From the NCBI GenBank assembly GCA_022824365.1, contig JAJEAA010000028.1:310001-374000 (forward strand): a DNA stretch of 64,000 bases, written 5' to 3'. Numbering within the stretch: the stretch's first letter is position 1; each line of letters starts with the position of its first letter. Under the pieces are notes generated by a model. It ran no database searches, was not told the origin of the DNA, and saw nothing but the letters and a program-made list of their open reading frames with translations. Source of the DNA: Anaerolineae bacterium. Its GTDB lineage: Bacteria; Chloroflexota; Anaerolineae; Aggregatilineales; Phototrophicaceae. The translations under genes were made by a program, and so were the position numbers. Shown one piece after another: positions 33,153 through 42,477 of this stretch.

Positions 33153-36100
33153 TCACTCGGCTGCGGCGTAATGCGCCTGCAAACTGCGTACGCTCAGCGG
33201 TTTTTCACTCATCCTTTTGATGCCCTGCACAGTGGCCGCTGCCGCGCTCATCGTCGTCACGATAGGAATCGACAGTGCATAAGCCTTGCTGCGGATTGCA
33301 GCGCCGTCCGCGTGCGCCTGGCTGCCGCGCGGCGTGTTGATGATGAGATCAATCTCGCCTCTGCCCATCGCATCTATGATGTGCGGGCTGCCTTCCGACA
33401 GCTTGTTGATTCTAGCCGCCTCAATCCCCATCCGGTTCAACCAACGCGCCGTGCCATCCGTAGCGACCAATTGGAAGCCTTGCCGGGACAGGTCGCGCGC
33501 GATCTTCGCCACGACCGGCTTATCGAAGTCATTAACACTGATGAAGATAGACCCGCTTTCCGGCAGAGGCGAACCAGCCGACGCCTGCGATTTGACGAAA
33601 GCATGCCCAAAGCTCGACGCATGACCCATAACCTCGCCCGTCGACCGCATCTCTGGTCCCAACCGCGTATCAACGCCGGGGAACTTCTGAAACGGAAAGA
33701 CCGCCTCCTTAATGAAAAAGCCGTCAACCGCTGGCTCTTCCACAAATCCCAACTCGCTCAAGCTCTTGCCGGCTGCGATCTGGGCGGCATAACGCGCCAA
33801 GGGATGCCCGGTCGCCTTGCTGATAAATGGCGCCGTTCGGCTCGCGCGCGGGTTCACCTCCAAAACAAACACTTCATCATCTTTGACCGCGAACTGAATA
33901 TTAAACAGGCCCCTGACGTCTAAAGCCAAGCCGATGCGGCGCGTGTACTCTCGGATGATATCCAGGTGAAAATAACTTATTTTGTACGGTGGCGCCACGC
34001 AAGCCGAATCCCCGCTATGCACTCCCGCTTCTTCAATATGTTGCATGATGCCGCCAATGGTCACCAACTCTCCATCGCAAAGCGCGTCCACATCAACCTC
34101 GTAGGCGTCATCGAGAAATTGATCAATCAATACGGGGTGGCCCCGCCATTCGACATTATCGTCCAGCCAGGCGAGCAATTGCGACTCGTCAAACACGATC
34201 GCCATGCCACGCCCGCCCAGCACATAACTTGGACGAATCAATACCGGATAACCGATGGCCTCGGCAGCGGCGACCGCCTCGGCGCGCGCGCGCGCAGTTG
34301 CGCCGGCCGGCTGCAAGATGTCCAACCTCCGCATCAAGTCGTTGAAACGCTCGCGATCCTCGGCCAAGTCAATTGTATCCACCGATGTGCCCCAGATTGG
34401 CGCGCCCATACGCTCCAGATCATGCGCAATGTTCAGAGGCGTCTGCCCGCCGAATTGCACCAGCACCCCGTCGGGCTGCTCGCGATCGACGATGTTCATA
34501 ACATCTTCGGCCGTCATAGGCTCGAAATAGAGCCGATCCGCCGTGTCATAATCGGTGCTGACCGTTTCCGGATTGCAATTGACCATGATGGTTTCATAAC
34601 CCAGATCCTTCAGCGCGTAACAGGCGTGTACGCAGCAGTAGTCAAATTCGATGCCTTGGCCGATCCGGTTCGGGCCCCCACCGAGAATCATCACCTTCGC
34701 CCGGTCCGTTGGCGCTGCCTCGCACTCCATTTCATAGGTCGAGTACAGGTAGGGTGTCAGCGCTTCGAATTCCGCCGCGCACGTGTCGACGCGATAGAAG
34801 TTTGCTGTCACGCCCCGCGCCTTGCGATACTCGCGTACAGCCAAAGGGTCCTCGCCGACCAGGCGCGCAATGACATTATCGCTGAAGCCGAATTGCTTTA
34901 GCTTCAAAAGATCGCCCGCGTCGAGATCGTGGAGACACAATTCCTTGTCCGTAACCTTGCGATGAATCGTGATGAGATCGCTCATCTGCTGGACGAACCA
35001 AGGATCAAAATGCGTCTGCTCGACGATTTCCCTGAAGTCGACGCCTTCCGCGATGACATCGGCAACCTGAAACAGACGCTGCGCCGTCGGGACACTTAAT
35101 GCTTCCGCTGGCAAGCGCGAGCCAATGTGGTCGCCAAAGCCATCAATACCTATATCAAGCGAGCGCACGCCTTTCTGCAAGGCCTCGGGGAAGGTTCGCC
35201 CCATGGCCATCACCTCGCCAACTGCCTTCATTTGCGGTCCCAATACCGGATCGGCGCCGACAAATTTCTTGAAATCCCAACGCGGTATTTTCACCACAAT
35301 ATAATCCAGCGATGGCTCAAAACTGGCGGGAGTCTTCAAGGTGATATCGTTCGGGATCTCATCCAACGAGAAGCCCACTGCAACCAGCGCCGCGATCTTC
35401 GCGATGGGAAAGCCGGTCGCTTTGCTGGCCAAAGCCGATGAGCGCGAAACCCGCGGATTCATCTCAATGACATAAACTTCGCCATCGTCAGGATTGATGG
35501 CGAATTGCACATTCGCCCCGCCCGTCGTTATGCCTATCCGATCAAATATCATTCGCGACATATTGCGCAGGCGCTGCAACTCTTTGTCAGTCAAGGTTTG
35601 CGCCGGCGCGATCGTAATGCTGTCGCCCGTATGCACACCCATGGGATCAAGATTCTCAATCGAGCAGACGACGACAAAATTGCCACGGCCATCACGCATC
35701 AACTCAAGTTCGTACTCCTTCCAGCCGAGCAAGCTCTTATCCACCAATACTTGCCCGACCGGACTTTGATGCAGCCCATTTGCCGCGACTCGCCGCAGAT
35801 CTTCCTCGTCGTAGGCCACGCCGCCGCCCGCCCCGCCCATCGTGAACGAAGGCCGGATTAGTATCGGATAGCCGATTTGCGCGGCGAACTCAAGCGCGCC
35901 TCCGACGCTATCGACCACTTTGCTATTGGGCACCTTGAGGCCGATTTCCCGCATCGTCTCGTTGAAAAGCTGCCTGTCTTCCGCCAGTTGAATACTGTTC
36001 AAGCTCGCGCCGATCAGTTCGACGCCGTGCCGTTCCAAGACGCCGCATTCTTGTAGTTGCACCGCCAGATTCAGCGCCGTCTGCCCGCCGACCGTAGGCA

Positions 36101-36359
36101 ACAGAGCATCGGGCTTTTCTTCAGCGATGATCTTCTCGCAGATTTCTGCGGTCAAAGGCTCAATGTAGGTCGCGTCAGCGAATTGCGGGTCAGTCATTAT
36201 CGTGGCCGGATTGGAGTTGACCAATACGACGCGGTAACCTTGTCCCCGCAGTGCCTTGCAGGCTTGCACACCGCTATAATCAAACTCGCAGGCTTGGCCA
36301 ATCACGATTGGTCCCGAGCCAATGATCATGATGCTATGGATGTCGCTGCGTTTTGGCAT
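33153..36359 (-). CDS. carB: Carbamoyl-phosphate synthase large subunit
   Basis: A 1068-residue CarB that makes carbamoyl phosphate from bicarbonate, ammonia and two ATP, feeding arginine and pyrimidine synthesis. Both ATP-grasp halves are complete: [20 protein letters not shown] near the start and [20 protein letters not shown] at the second half, each followed by metal-binding [16 protein letters not shown] loops. The C-terminal allosteric (MGS-like) domain ends at [20 protein letters not shown]. Length is normal. It is cotranscribed with carA (24 bp gap) inside the arginine operon. Confidence 0.97.
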   Translation of the reverse strand: MPKRSDIHSIMIIGSGPIVIGQACEFDYSGVQACKALRGQGYRVVLVNSNPATIMTDPQFADATYIEPLTAEICEKIIAEEKPDALLPTVGGQTALNLAVQLQECGVLERHGVELIGASLNSIQLAEDRQLFNETMREIGLKVPNSKVVDSVGGALEFAAQIGYPILIRPSFTMGGAGGGVAYDEEDLRRVAANGLHQSPVGQVLVDKSLLGWKEYELELMRDGRGNFVVVCSIENLDPMGVHTGDSITIAPAQTLTDKELQRLRNMSRMIFDRIGITTGGANVQFAINPDDGEVYVIEMNPRVSRSSALASKATGFPIAKIAALVAVGFSLDEIPNDITLKTPASFEPSLDYIVVKIPRWDFKKFVGADPVLGPQMKAVGEVMAMGRTFPEALQKGVRSLDIGIDGFGDHIGSRLPAEALSVPTAQRLFQVADVIAEGVDFREIVEQTHFDPWFVQQMSDLITIHRKVTDKELCLHDLDAGDLLKLKQFGFSDNVIARLVGEDPLAVREYRKARGVTANFYRVDTCAAEFEALTPYLYSTYEMECEAAPTDRAKVMILGGGPNRIGQGIEFDYCCVHACYALKDLGYETIMVNCNPETVSTDYDTADRLYFEPMTAEDVMNIVDREQPDGVLVQFGGQTPLNIAHDLERMGAPIWGTSVDTIDLAEDRERFNDLMRRLDILQPAGATARARAEAVAAAEAIGYPVLIRPSYVLGGRGMAIVFDESQLLAWLDDNVEWRGHPVLIDQFLDDAYEVDVDALCDGELVTIGGIMQHIEEAGVHSGDSACVAPPYKISYFHLDIIREYTRRIGLALDVRGLFNIQFAVKDDEVFVLEVNPRASRTAPFISKATGHPLARYAAQIAAGKSLSELGFVEEPAVDGFFIKEAVFPFQKFPGVDTRLGPEMRSTGEVMGHASSFGHAFVKSQASAGSPLPESGSIFISVNDFDKPVVAKIARDLSRQGFQLVATDGTARWLNRMGIEAARINKLSEGSPHIIDAMGRGEIDLIINTPRGSQAHADGAAIRSKAYALSIPIVTTMSAAAATVQGIKRMSEKPLSVRSLQAHYAAAE

Positions 36360-36383
36360 GGAATGCTTTCACCTGCGAGCCTA

Positions 36384-37517
36384 TCAGATTGTGACCTTCG
36401 CCCGGCCGCGTACTGTGGAGACGAATTCGTCGAAGAGGTAGAAGGAGTCATGCGGGCCCGGTGATGCTTCCGGATGATACTGCACGCTGAATGCCTGCAA
36501 CTGCCGATGACGCAGACCCGCGACCGTATTGTCGTTGAGATTGAGATGCGTTATCTCTCCGCCACCGAGCTCGCTCTCGGCCGAAACAGCGAATCCGTGA
36601 TTGTGCGCGGCAATTTCAACCTCGCCGGTCTCAAGATTCTTCACCGGCTGATTGCCGCCACGATGACCGAACCGCATCTTCTCGGTCCGGCCGCCCAGCG
36701 CCAAGGCCAAAATTTGATGCCCGAGACAGATGCCAAATATCGGCGCCTGCCCCAAAAGACTTTGCACGTTGGCGATAGCGTAATCCACCGCCGCCGGATC
36801 ACCCGGCCCATTACTCAGGAAGACGCCCGCTGGTCTCATGTCCATGATCTCGCCCGCTGGCGTCCAGGCCGGCGCCACCTTGACTCTTAATCCGCGGTCC
36901 GTCATCATCCGCAAGATATTCCGCTTGATTCCGAAATCATAAGCGACGATCAGCGGACGGTCGGCGAATGCCTCCCTGTCGCCGTACCAGTTCGCGTCGC
37001 TGGTCTCATGCCAATCGTAGGCCAGCTTAGCGCTGACCTCATCCACCAGGTTCGCGCCCGACATATCCGGCGCCCCCCGCGCGATAGCCGTCAAACGATC
37101 AGTATCCGCGGCTCCCTCGCCACTGGCAATTGCCGCTTTCATGACGCCCTTCTCACGGATATGCCGCACCAGCGCCCGTGTGGCCACGCCGGCCACGCCG
37201 ACGATGCCTTGCCCTTTCAGATAGCTGGCAAGATCGCCACGACCACGCCAATTGCTGACGATTGGGCTAAGCGCGCGCACGACAAAACCGGTCGCCCACA
37301 CCTTGGCCGACTCGGGATCTTCCAAGTTGACGCCCGTATTGCCAACATGCGGCACGGTCATTGTCACAATCTGCCTGTGATAAGACGGATCCGTGAGAAT
37401 CTCCTGATATCCGGTCATCGACGTATTAAAGACGATCTCGCCGGTTGAAACGCCTTCCGCGCCAAAGCCAAAGCCCGGGAATACCCGACCATCTTCAAGC
37501 ACCAGCGCCGCTTCCAT
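36384..37517 (-). CDS. carA: Carbamoyl-phosphate synthase small subunit
   Basis: A 377-residue CarA that hydrolyses glutamine and channels ammonia to CarB. The N-terminal domain (MEAALVLEDGRVFPGFGFGA) and class I glutaminase are intact; the nucleophile Cys is in PIFGICLGHQILALALGG and the catalytic His/Glu in FSVQYHPEASPGPHD. The ATG at 37517 is chosen over an upstream TTG because GAGGGG lies 6-7 nt before it. It begins 14 bp after argJ and is followed by carB. Confidence 0.96.
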   Translation of the reverse strand: MEAALVLEDGRVFPGFGFGAEGVSTGEIVFNTSMTGYQEILTDPSYHRQIVTMTVPHVGNTGVNLEDPESAKVWATGFVVRALSPIVSNWRGRGDLASYLKGQGIVGVAGVATRALVRHIREKGVMKAAIASGEGAADTDRLTAIARGAPDMSGANLVDEVSAKLAYDWHETSDANWYGDREAFADRPLIVAYDFGIKRNILRMMTDRGLRVKVAPAWTPAGEIMDMRPAGVFLSNGPGDPAAVDYAIANVQSLLGQAPIFGICLGHQILALALGGRTEKMRFGHRGGNQPVKNLETGEVEIAAHNHGFAVSAESELGGGEITHLNLNDNTVAGLRHRQLQAFSVQYHPEASPGPHDSFYLFDEFVSTVRGRAKVTI

Positions 37518-37531
37518 ACTGCGCCCCTCAA

Positions 37532-38761
37532 TCAAGAACGGTAATCGCCATTAATCGAAATATACTCGTGGCTGATGTCACAAGTCCAAATGGTCGCGCA
37601 ACCAGCGCCGATGCCGCAATCCAGCGTGAATGTCATCGAGGGCTGCGCCATGATGGCGGCCGCATCCGCTTCCTCATAGTCTGTCGGCATGCCTCCGCTG
37701 AATATCTTCAGTCCGCCAACCGCGCCTGAAGCCGCCTCGCCGGCCGCCACTGACAAGGACGTTCGATCAGGATCAAAAGCCGTGCCGGCCCGGCCCGCCG
37801 CCGCAACGATCCGGCCCCAATTCGCATCGCTGCCGTAAAACGCCGACTTGGTCAGCACCGAGGCGCCAATCGTCTGCCCGATTCGCTCGGCATCCGCTTC
37901 CGTTGCCGCATTGACGACATCCAGGGTGACAAACTTCGTGACGCCTTCGCCATCGCGCACGACTTCCTGCGCCAGGAATCGGGTCAAGGCGTCCAAGGCG
38001 TTCTGAAACTCGCCCAACTCGTCTCCAGTCGAGAGCGATACGCCGCTCATCCCATTCGACAGCAAGAGCACGGTATCGTTTGTGCTTGTGTCGCCATCGA
38101 CCACAATTCGATTGAAGCTCTGCTGCGCCGATTGCCGCAGGCTGTCTTGAGCGTCAGACACCGTCAATCCCGCATCGGTGACGATCACGCTGAGCATAGT
38201 CGCCATATTCGGCGCGATCATGCCAGCGCCCTTGACAATGCCCGCAATGGTATAGCCTCCATCCGCGGTTTCCACCTTGATGGATCCGAGTTTCGGGCGC
38301 GTGTCAGTCGTCATGATTGCGGCGGCTGTCGCCCGCCAATCCGAACCCAGATTTGCACTGGCCAGCTCAATGCCGCGCGCAATCTTCTCCATTGGCAGAT
38401 GCGTGCCGATGACGCCAGTCGACATAACCAGCACCTGCTCCGCTGCAACACCCGCAGTCGCCGCCACCATCGCCGCCGACGCTCGCGCGTTCTCCAAGCC
38501 GATTGCCCCAGTGCAGGCATTCGCGCTGACGGTGTTTGTCGCGACCGCGCGGATGCCCTCGGAATTACGAGCCAACCGCTCCGTGTCCAGCAGCACCGGC
38601 GCCGCTTTCACCTTGTTGCGCGTGAAAACGCCAGCTGCCGCGCAATCAACCTCGCTGAGCACCAGCGAAAAGTCCAGCGCGCCGTCTTTCTTCAAGCCGG
38701 CGTGGACGCCAGCAACTTGAAAACCGGCGACCGATTCAATCCTTGGGCTAATCTCCGTCAT
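37532..38761 (-). CDS. argJ: Glutamate N-acetyltransferase / amino-acid N-acetyltransferase (ArgJ)
   Basis: A 409-residue ornithine acetyltransferase that recycles the acetyl group from N-acetylornithine to glutamate. The self-processing site is present: KGAGMIAPNMATMLSVIVTD, where cleavage before Thr in MATML produces alpha and beta chains. TTDTRPK and the C-terminal DCGIGAGCATIWTCDISHEY match the family. The ATG at 38761 overlaps the end of argD by 14 bp. With argJ present, the organism uses the cyclic acetyl pathway for ornithine synthesis. Whether it is mono- or bifunctional is not decidable. Confidence 0.96.
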   Translation of the reverse strand: MTEISPRIESVAGFQVAGVHAGLKKDGALDFSLVLSEVDCAAAGVFTRNKVKAAPVLLDTERLARNSEGIRAVATNTVSANACTGAIGLENARASAAMVAATAGVAAEQVLVMSTGVIGTHLPMEKIARGIELASANLGSDWRATAAAIMTTDTRPKLGSIKVETADGGYTIAGIVKGAGMIAPNMATMLSVIVTDAGLTVSDAQDSLRQSAQQSFNRIVVDGDTSTNDTVLLLSNGMSGVSLSTGDELGEFQNALDALTRFLAQEVVRDGEGVTKFVTLDVVNAATEADAERIGQTIGASVLTKSAFYGSDANWGRIVAAAGRAGTAFDPDRTSLSVAAGEAASGAVGGLKIFSGGMPTDYEEADAAAIMAQPSMTFTLDCGIGAGCATIWTCDISHEYISINGDYRS

Positions 38762-39950
38762 CAATATCCTCCAGGATCGCGGTCAGTTTTTCGATTAGCT
38801 CGTCCACATGCTTTTTCTCCACGATCAGCGGCGGCACGAAGCGAATCACATTACTGCCCGAGCTCACCAGCAAAAGACCGTGTTCATAACCCGCATTCAC
38901 AATGCCGGCCGGCGCCACGTCCAGTTCGATGCCCGCTATGAGTCCGCGCCCCCGCACATCCTTGATATGCGGACTATTGATCTCGGATAAGCGCTCAATC
39001 AGATATTCGCCAACTTCCTTGACATGCTCCATAAAGCCCGGGCTCAACACCCGATTGACCACGACTCCCGCCGCCCGCATCACCACCGCGCCGCCGGAAA
39101 ATGTCGAGCCGTGGTCGCCGGGGCTCATCGCGCCCGCCACCTCGTCCGTGGTGAGGATCGCGCCAATCGGCAGGCCGCCAGCCAATGGCTTCGCCAGCGT
39201 CATGATATCCGGCGAAACCCCGGCGAAGCTATGCGCCCAAAGTTCGCCCGTGCGCCCCAAGCCACACTGAATTTCATCGAAGATCAACGTAGCCCCATGT
39301 TCGTCGCATAGTTGTCGCAGCGCTTGCAGGAATTCCGCCGTCGCCACGTTGATGCCGCCTTCGCCTTGAATCGGCTCGATTATCACCGCCACCGTGTCCT
39401 CGTCGATGACTTCTCTTGCGCTTTCCACGCTGTTGAATTCACCCACGACAGCGCCGGGCACCATCGGCTTGAATGGCGCCTGATACTTGTCCTTTGGCGT
39501 GATCGCCAATGCGCCCATCGTTCGTCCGTGAAAGGCTTCAGTAAAACTGACCACCTTCGTCTTATTGAGGTTTTCGTTGACATAGGCCAGTTTCCGCGCG
39601 AACTTCAGCGCGCCCTCGTTCGCCTCAGCGCCGCTATTGCAGAAGTAAGCTTTGTCGGCGAAGGAATTCGTACAAAGCAATTCCGCCAGTTCGACCATCG
39701 CTTGCGTGTGATACAAGCCGCTGACGTGGATCAAGCCGGTGCCCATCTGCATGCCGACTACGTCCATCAGTTCCTTGTCGCCGTAACCCAAGGCGTTGAC
39801 GGCGATGCCAGCCACCCAATCGGTATAAGCTTTGCCATCGGCGTCATAGACGGTGACGCCCTCTCCGCGCGCCAACACGAAATCTGGCCGGGCCGCGACC
39901 GGAACACTGTACTGCTGATCTTTCTGAATCACTTCCGCTGTTATTGACAT
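38748..39950 (-). CDS. argD: Acetylornithine aminotransferase
   Basis: A 400-residue PLP-dependent class III aminotransferase that converts N-acetylglutamate semialdehyde to N-acetylornithine. Conserved segments include FCNSGAEANEGALKFARK, SFTEAFHGRTMGALAITP, LIFDEIQCGLGRTGELWA, and the PLP lysine in TLAKPLAGGLPIGAIL. Length and arrangement are normal. It lies 21 bp after argB and overlaps argJ by 14 bp, consistent with coordinated translation. Confidence 0.95.
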   Translation of the reverse strand: MSITAEVIQKDQQYSVPVAARPDFVLARGEGVTVYDADGKAYTDWVAGIAVNALGYGDKELMDVVGMQMGTGLIHVSGLYHTQAMVELAELLCTNSFADKAYFCNSGAEANEGALKFARKLAYVNENLNKTKVVSFTEAFHGRTMGALAITPKDKYQAPFKPMVPGAVVGEFNSVESAREVIDEDTVAVIIEPIQGEGGINVATAEFLQALRQLCDEHGATLIFDEIQCGLGRTGELWAHSFAGVSPDIMTLAKPLAGGLPIGAILTTDEVAGAMSPGDHGSTFSGGAVVMRAAGVVVNRVLSPGFMEHVKEVGEYLIERLSEINSPHIKDVRGRGLIAGIELDVAPAGIVNAGYEHGLLLVSSGSNVIRFVPPLIVEKKHVDELIEKLTAILEDIDDGD

Positions 39951-39971
39951 GCTTTTCCTCTTGCTTCCCTT

Positions 39972-40718
39972 TCAAACAAATGTTGTGCCGCCATTGCCAT
40001 CCCAACCATCAAGATCCGATATCACTACCTGCTTTGCCCCAGCCGAAAGGACGTCCAAAGCGGTTCTCACTTTTGGTATCATCCCGCCGCTGATTACGCC
40101 AGCGGCAATCAAGTTTTCCGCCTCAGAACGCGTCATCTCTGCGACGCGCTCGCCAGCGACCAGGACACCAGCGACATTCGAAATGAATATCACCTTGTCG
40201 GCCGAAATCGCCGCCGCCAACGCTCCCGTCACGGGATCGGCATTCAGATTGAAATTGCTGCTGGCGCCACCGCCCACGGGCGCAATCACTGGCGTCGCCC
40301 CGAGCGAAAGCAGATCGCAAATCACCTCGCCCCGCACCGACTCCACTTCGCCCGTATAGCCCATGTCCAGCGTGTCGTGCCGCATCTGCCGCGCCCGCAC
40401 CAATCCTCGATCCACGCCCGACAAGCCCGCCGCGTCGACCCCCGCGTTCAAAAGATGGCGCACCAGCCGCTTGTTGACCAAACCACAGAGCGCCATCTCC
40501 ACCAGCGCCAAGGAATCGGCATCGGTCATGCGCAAGCCATCAACATAGCGCGATTCAATCCCAAGTTTCTCCTGCAGCCGCGTAATCTCTTTGCCTCCGC
40601 CATGTACGATGACCAGACGCTCCTCGCTCTCCGCCACGATGCGCGCGAATTTCCGCAGCAAAGCCTCATCATCAAGGCAATGCCCGGAAATCTTGACGAC
40701 GGTTATCTTCTCTCTCAC
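39972..40718 (-). CDS. argB: Acetylglutamate kinase
   Basis: A 248-residue amino-acid kinase that phosphorylates N-acetylglutamate. The substrate and ATP motifs are visible: VVKISGHCLDD at the N-terminus, IVHGGGKEITRLQEKLGI, NLNADPVTGALAAAI and GVISGGMIPKVRTALD. The usual K-x-GG start is KISG here, a conservative variant. The GTG start shares one base with the argC stop (TAGTG), so the two are coupled. The N-terminal extension found in arginine-inhibited hexameric ArgB is absent, hinting at a form that is not feedback-inhibited; that is inference. Confidence 0.93.
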   Translation of the reverse strand: MREKITVVKISGHCLDDEALLRKFARIVAESEERLVIVHGGGKEITRLQEKLGIESRYVDGLRMTDADSLALVEMALCGLVNKRLVRHLLNAGVDAAGLSGVDRGLVRARQMRHDTLDMGYTGEVESVRGEVICDLLSLGATPVIAPVGGGASSNFNLNADPVTGALAAAISADKVIFISNVAGVLVAGERVAEMTRSEAENLIAAGVISGGMIPKVRTALDVLSAGAKQVVISDLDGWDGNGGTTFV

Positions 40719-41719
40719 TAGATTAACCCTAGCGTCTCATCGATGCCAAACATCAAGTTCATGTTCTGCACCGCCTGGCTGGCCGCGCCTTTGCGCAGAT
40801 TGTCCGTAACGCTCGTAATATGAGCGTAGCGCTCCAACACCGGCGTGATGCTGATCACGCACTTGTTAGTCTTGACAGCATGCTTAAGCGTCGCCTGCTC
40901 GCCCAAAGGCAAGACATCCACCAGCGCTTCGCCATCAAACACTTCGGCATAGGCCTCATGCAGCTCATCGCTCGCCATCGAATTCTTGAGCTGTACATAA
41001 ATACTCGCCATCAATCCCCGGTCCACCGGCAGGAGGTGCGGACAAAAGATTACAGGTCCCATACCCTCGTCAAGCTTATGCGCTTCCTGCTCCAACTCAC
41101 CCACATGGCGATGCGAGCGCCCCGTCTTATAGGGAATCAGATTGCCATATACCTCGGCGAAATGCGTCGTTAAAGATGGCTTTCGTCCCGCGCCGGTCAC
41201 ACCCGATTTGGCGTCGACAATGATAGGCGCATCGCGCTCCAGAGCCGAAAATCGCAGCAGCGGATACAAGCCCAGCAAGGTCGTCGTCGGATAACATCCC
41301 GGCGTCGCCACTATATCAGCATGGCGGATCCGCGCGCGATTGATCTCCGGCAAGCCATAAGGCGTCGGCAGCAACTCCGGGTGCGGATGCGGCGTGTCAT
41401 AAGAGCGCTCGTAGGCTTCGGGCGTATCCAAGCGCAGATCCGCTGACAAATCCACCACCTTGATGCCCGCCTCACCGCCCCTCTTGGCCACCTCAGCCGA
41501 AGCCTTGTGGGGCAAAGCGAGGAATATCACAGCGACATCCGCCAGCGAAACTTCGGCGGGCGACACATAGCGCAGGTCCGTTTCCGGCGCCGGTTCGCCA
41601 ACGTAGCTATTGGATGTAGCGAAAACCAAATCGACCTGCGGGTGCCCGGCAAGAATCTCAACCAGATCAAGCCCGGCATAACCGGAACCGCCAAACACGC
41701 CCGCTCGTATTCTTTTCAT
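40718..41719 (-). CDS. argC: N-acetyl-gamma-glutamyl-phosphate reductase
   Basis: A 333-residue NADPH-dependent reductase. The Rossmann start is AGVFGGSGYAGLDLVEIL and the catalytic Cys is in VATPGCYPTTTLLGLYPLL; VPFCPHL-like VIFCPHLLPVDRGLM carries the active-site His. The ATG at 41719 is selected because GGAGGT lies 7 nt upstream; an in-frame extension of seven codons back to a TTG is less likely. It is the first gene of the arginine operon and sits directly behind an attenuator-type terminator (41739-41770) and leader peptide. Confidence 0.96.
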   Translation of the reverse strand: MKRIRAGVFGGSGYAGLDLVEILAGHPQVDLVFATSNSYVGEPAPETDLRYVSPAEVSLADVAVIFLALPHKASAEVAKRGGEAGIKVVDLSADLRLDTPEAYERSYDTPHPHPELLPTPYGLPEINRARIRHADIVATPGCYPTTTLLGLYPLLRFSALERDAPIIVDAKSGVTGAGRKPSLTTHFAEVYGNLIPYKTGRSHRHVGELEQEAHKLDEGMGPVIFCPHLLPVDRGLMASIYVQLKNSMASDELHEAYAEVFDGEALVDVLPLGEQATLKHAVKTNKCVISITPVLERYAHITSVTDNLRKGAASQAVQNMNLMFGIDETLGLI

Positions 41720-41738
41720 CAGCATCACCTCCACCAAC

Positions 41739-41770
41739 AAAAAACCCTGACCGCTTTGTCGAGATCAGGG
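41739..41770 (-). terminator. Rho-independent attenuator terminator in the arg operon leader
   Basis: On the minus strand CCCTGATC (41763-41770) pairs with GGTCAGGG (41745-41752), eight base pairs including one G-U, with a 10-nt loop and six T residues (41739-41744). It ends only 20 bp before the argC ATG and after the promoter at 41918-41946, so it must be read through for the operon to be expressed. Confidence 0.85.
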
Positions 41771-41771
41771 C

Positions 41772-41847
41772 GCATTTACCAGTTTGAGTCAAACGTCATA
41801 TCAGCAACACAAAAATGCCACACTGAACTCGAATCGTGTTAGCCGGC
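41772..41847 (-). promoter_or_regulatory. Mutually exclusive leader hairpins of the arg attenuator
   Basis: Segment 2 of the leader (GTGTGGCATTT, 41823 down to 41813) can pair in two ways. With segment 1, ACAC (41839-41836) and GCC (41847-41845) inside the Arg codons, it forms an early hairpin. With segment 3, AAATGCGCC (41777-41769), it forms an antiterminator of six contiguous pairs (GCATTT/AAATGC) extending into the first bases of the terminator stem. The layout mirrors classical 1:2, 2:3 and 3:4 attenuation. Pairing is read by eye; energies were not computed. Confidence 0.55.
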
Positions 41848-41887
41848 GACGCCTGACTTCCAAGATAGCTGATAAGGCTTGAGACAT
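41801..41887 (-). CDS. Arginine operon leader peptide (28 aa)
   Basis: An ATG at 41887 opens a 28-codon frame ending in TGA at 41801. Residues 11-18 are Val-Arg-Arg-Arg-Arg-Leu-Thr-Arg, so five of seven consecutive codons from residue 12 are arginine, using AGG, CGT, CGC, CGG and CGA. AGGAG lies 12 nt upstream, a somewhat long spacing. The stop codon lies about 10 nt before segment 2 of the competing hairpins, so a ribosome that finishes the peptide would cover segment 2 and favour termination, while one stalled on the Arg codons would free it. The position between the promoter and the attenuator before argC supports a regulatory role. Confidence 0.75.
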   Translation of the reverse strand: MSQALSAILEVRRRRLTRFEFSVAFLCC

Positions 41888-41917
41888 AATTCTATGTTTC
41901 TCCTATGCGACACAGGC

Positions 41918-41946
41918 ATTCTAGATAAAGCGGCGCATTAAGTCAA
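41918..41946 (-). promoter_or_regulatory. Predicted sigma70 promoter of the arginine operon
   Basis: On the minus strand TTGACT (41941-41946) and TAGAAT (41918-41923) are 17 bp apart, each five of six to consensus. Transcription would begin near 41911, giving a leader of about 190 nt with a leader peptide and attenuator. Confidence 0.75.
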
Positions 41947-41963
41947 CTGACCGCCAAGACCTT

Positions 41964-41977
41964 ATGCAAAATTGCAT
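41964..41977. promoter_or_regulatory. Near-perfect palindrome upstream of the arg promoter
   Basis: ATGCAAAATTGCAT has six paired bases on each side of a central AA, about 20 bp upstream of the arg -35 element. It is AT-rich and could be an operator or activator site. It differs from the ArgR (ARG box) consensus, so a regulator cannot be named. Confidence 0.35.
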
Positions 41978-42212
41978 TTTCATTGTGCAATCTATACGAC
42001 GGTTCGCGCCAGATTTATAGCCATGATCGTATACAGTTTAAGCTGTGCCGACTTTCCTCCGCTAACGAGCATCACGTGCTCATTTCGATAGATGACGGCC
42101 TTATCATGATTCATAATGCGGCGATTCACTTGTTTCCACCAAGCAAAATCGAGGGAAATCAAAGCGCTTTGGGAGCGATCTCAGTGGCGCTATATCAATG
42201 TTTGTGAAAAAC
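41978..42212. other. Gap between the arg and sigma factor promoters, no gene recognised
   Basis: Together with the arg leader and the rpoD leader this makes a 737-nt stretch without a long gene. The part between the divergent promoters has only one 74-codon frame (GTG at 41983) with no ribosome-binding site and no family resemblance. A short GAGCA/TGCTC inverted repeat with a central CACGTG lies near 42065. Nothing else is evident. Confidence 0.4.
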
Positions 42213-42241
42213 TTGACAAGTAATTGAATAGGCGTTAAATT
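42213..42241 (+). promoter_or_regulatory. Predicted promoter of the sigma factor gene
   Basis: A perfect TTGACA (42213-42218) and TAAATT (42236-42241) are 17 bp apart. Transcription from here gives a leader of about 230 nt before the GTG at 42478, unusually long and without a recognised RNA element. Confidence 0.55.
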
Positions 42242-42477
42242 GTTTCTTGGAGCGTACTAGGCTGATAAACTAATAGTGCGCGAATGCGTTTCGCGGGGTC
42301 ATATGATGAGTCCCGCAAGGTGCAAGACCATTGCTGCCGACTGCTGTATAACGTTGAGAATGGCTACTAATGGCTAGTTGACGCAATAGTAAGGAGGTTT
42401 CATTTCTTCGCGGATGAGACCTTTGTCAGATTGCGTTAATTTCGCAGTGTTATTTTCATAATCAGAAAGGCATATCA

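Noticed and set aside
33171-34901. Plus-strand frames of 250 and 311 codons opposite carB
   Set aside because: They are antisense to both ATP-grasp halves of an intact carB and have no recognisable protein features.
41983-42207. 74-codon plus-strand frame between argC and the sigma factor gene
   Set aside because: It begins with GTG without a ribosome site, has no domain resemblance and overlaps promoter sequences.
42295-42335. Hammerhead-like GATGAGTCCC in the sigma factor leader
   Set aside because: The required GAAA core strand and flanking helices of a hammerhead ribozyme are missing.
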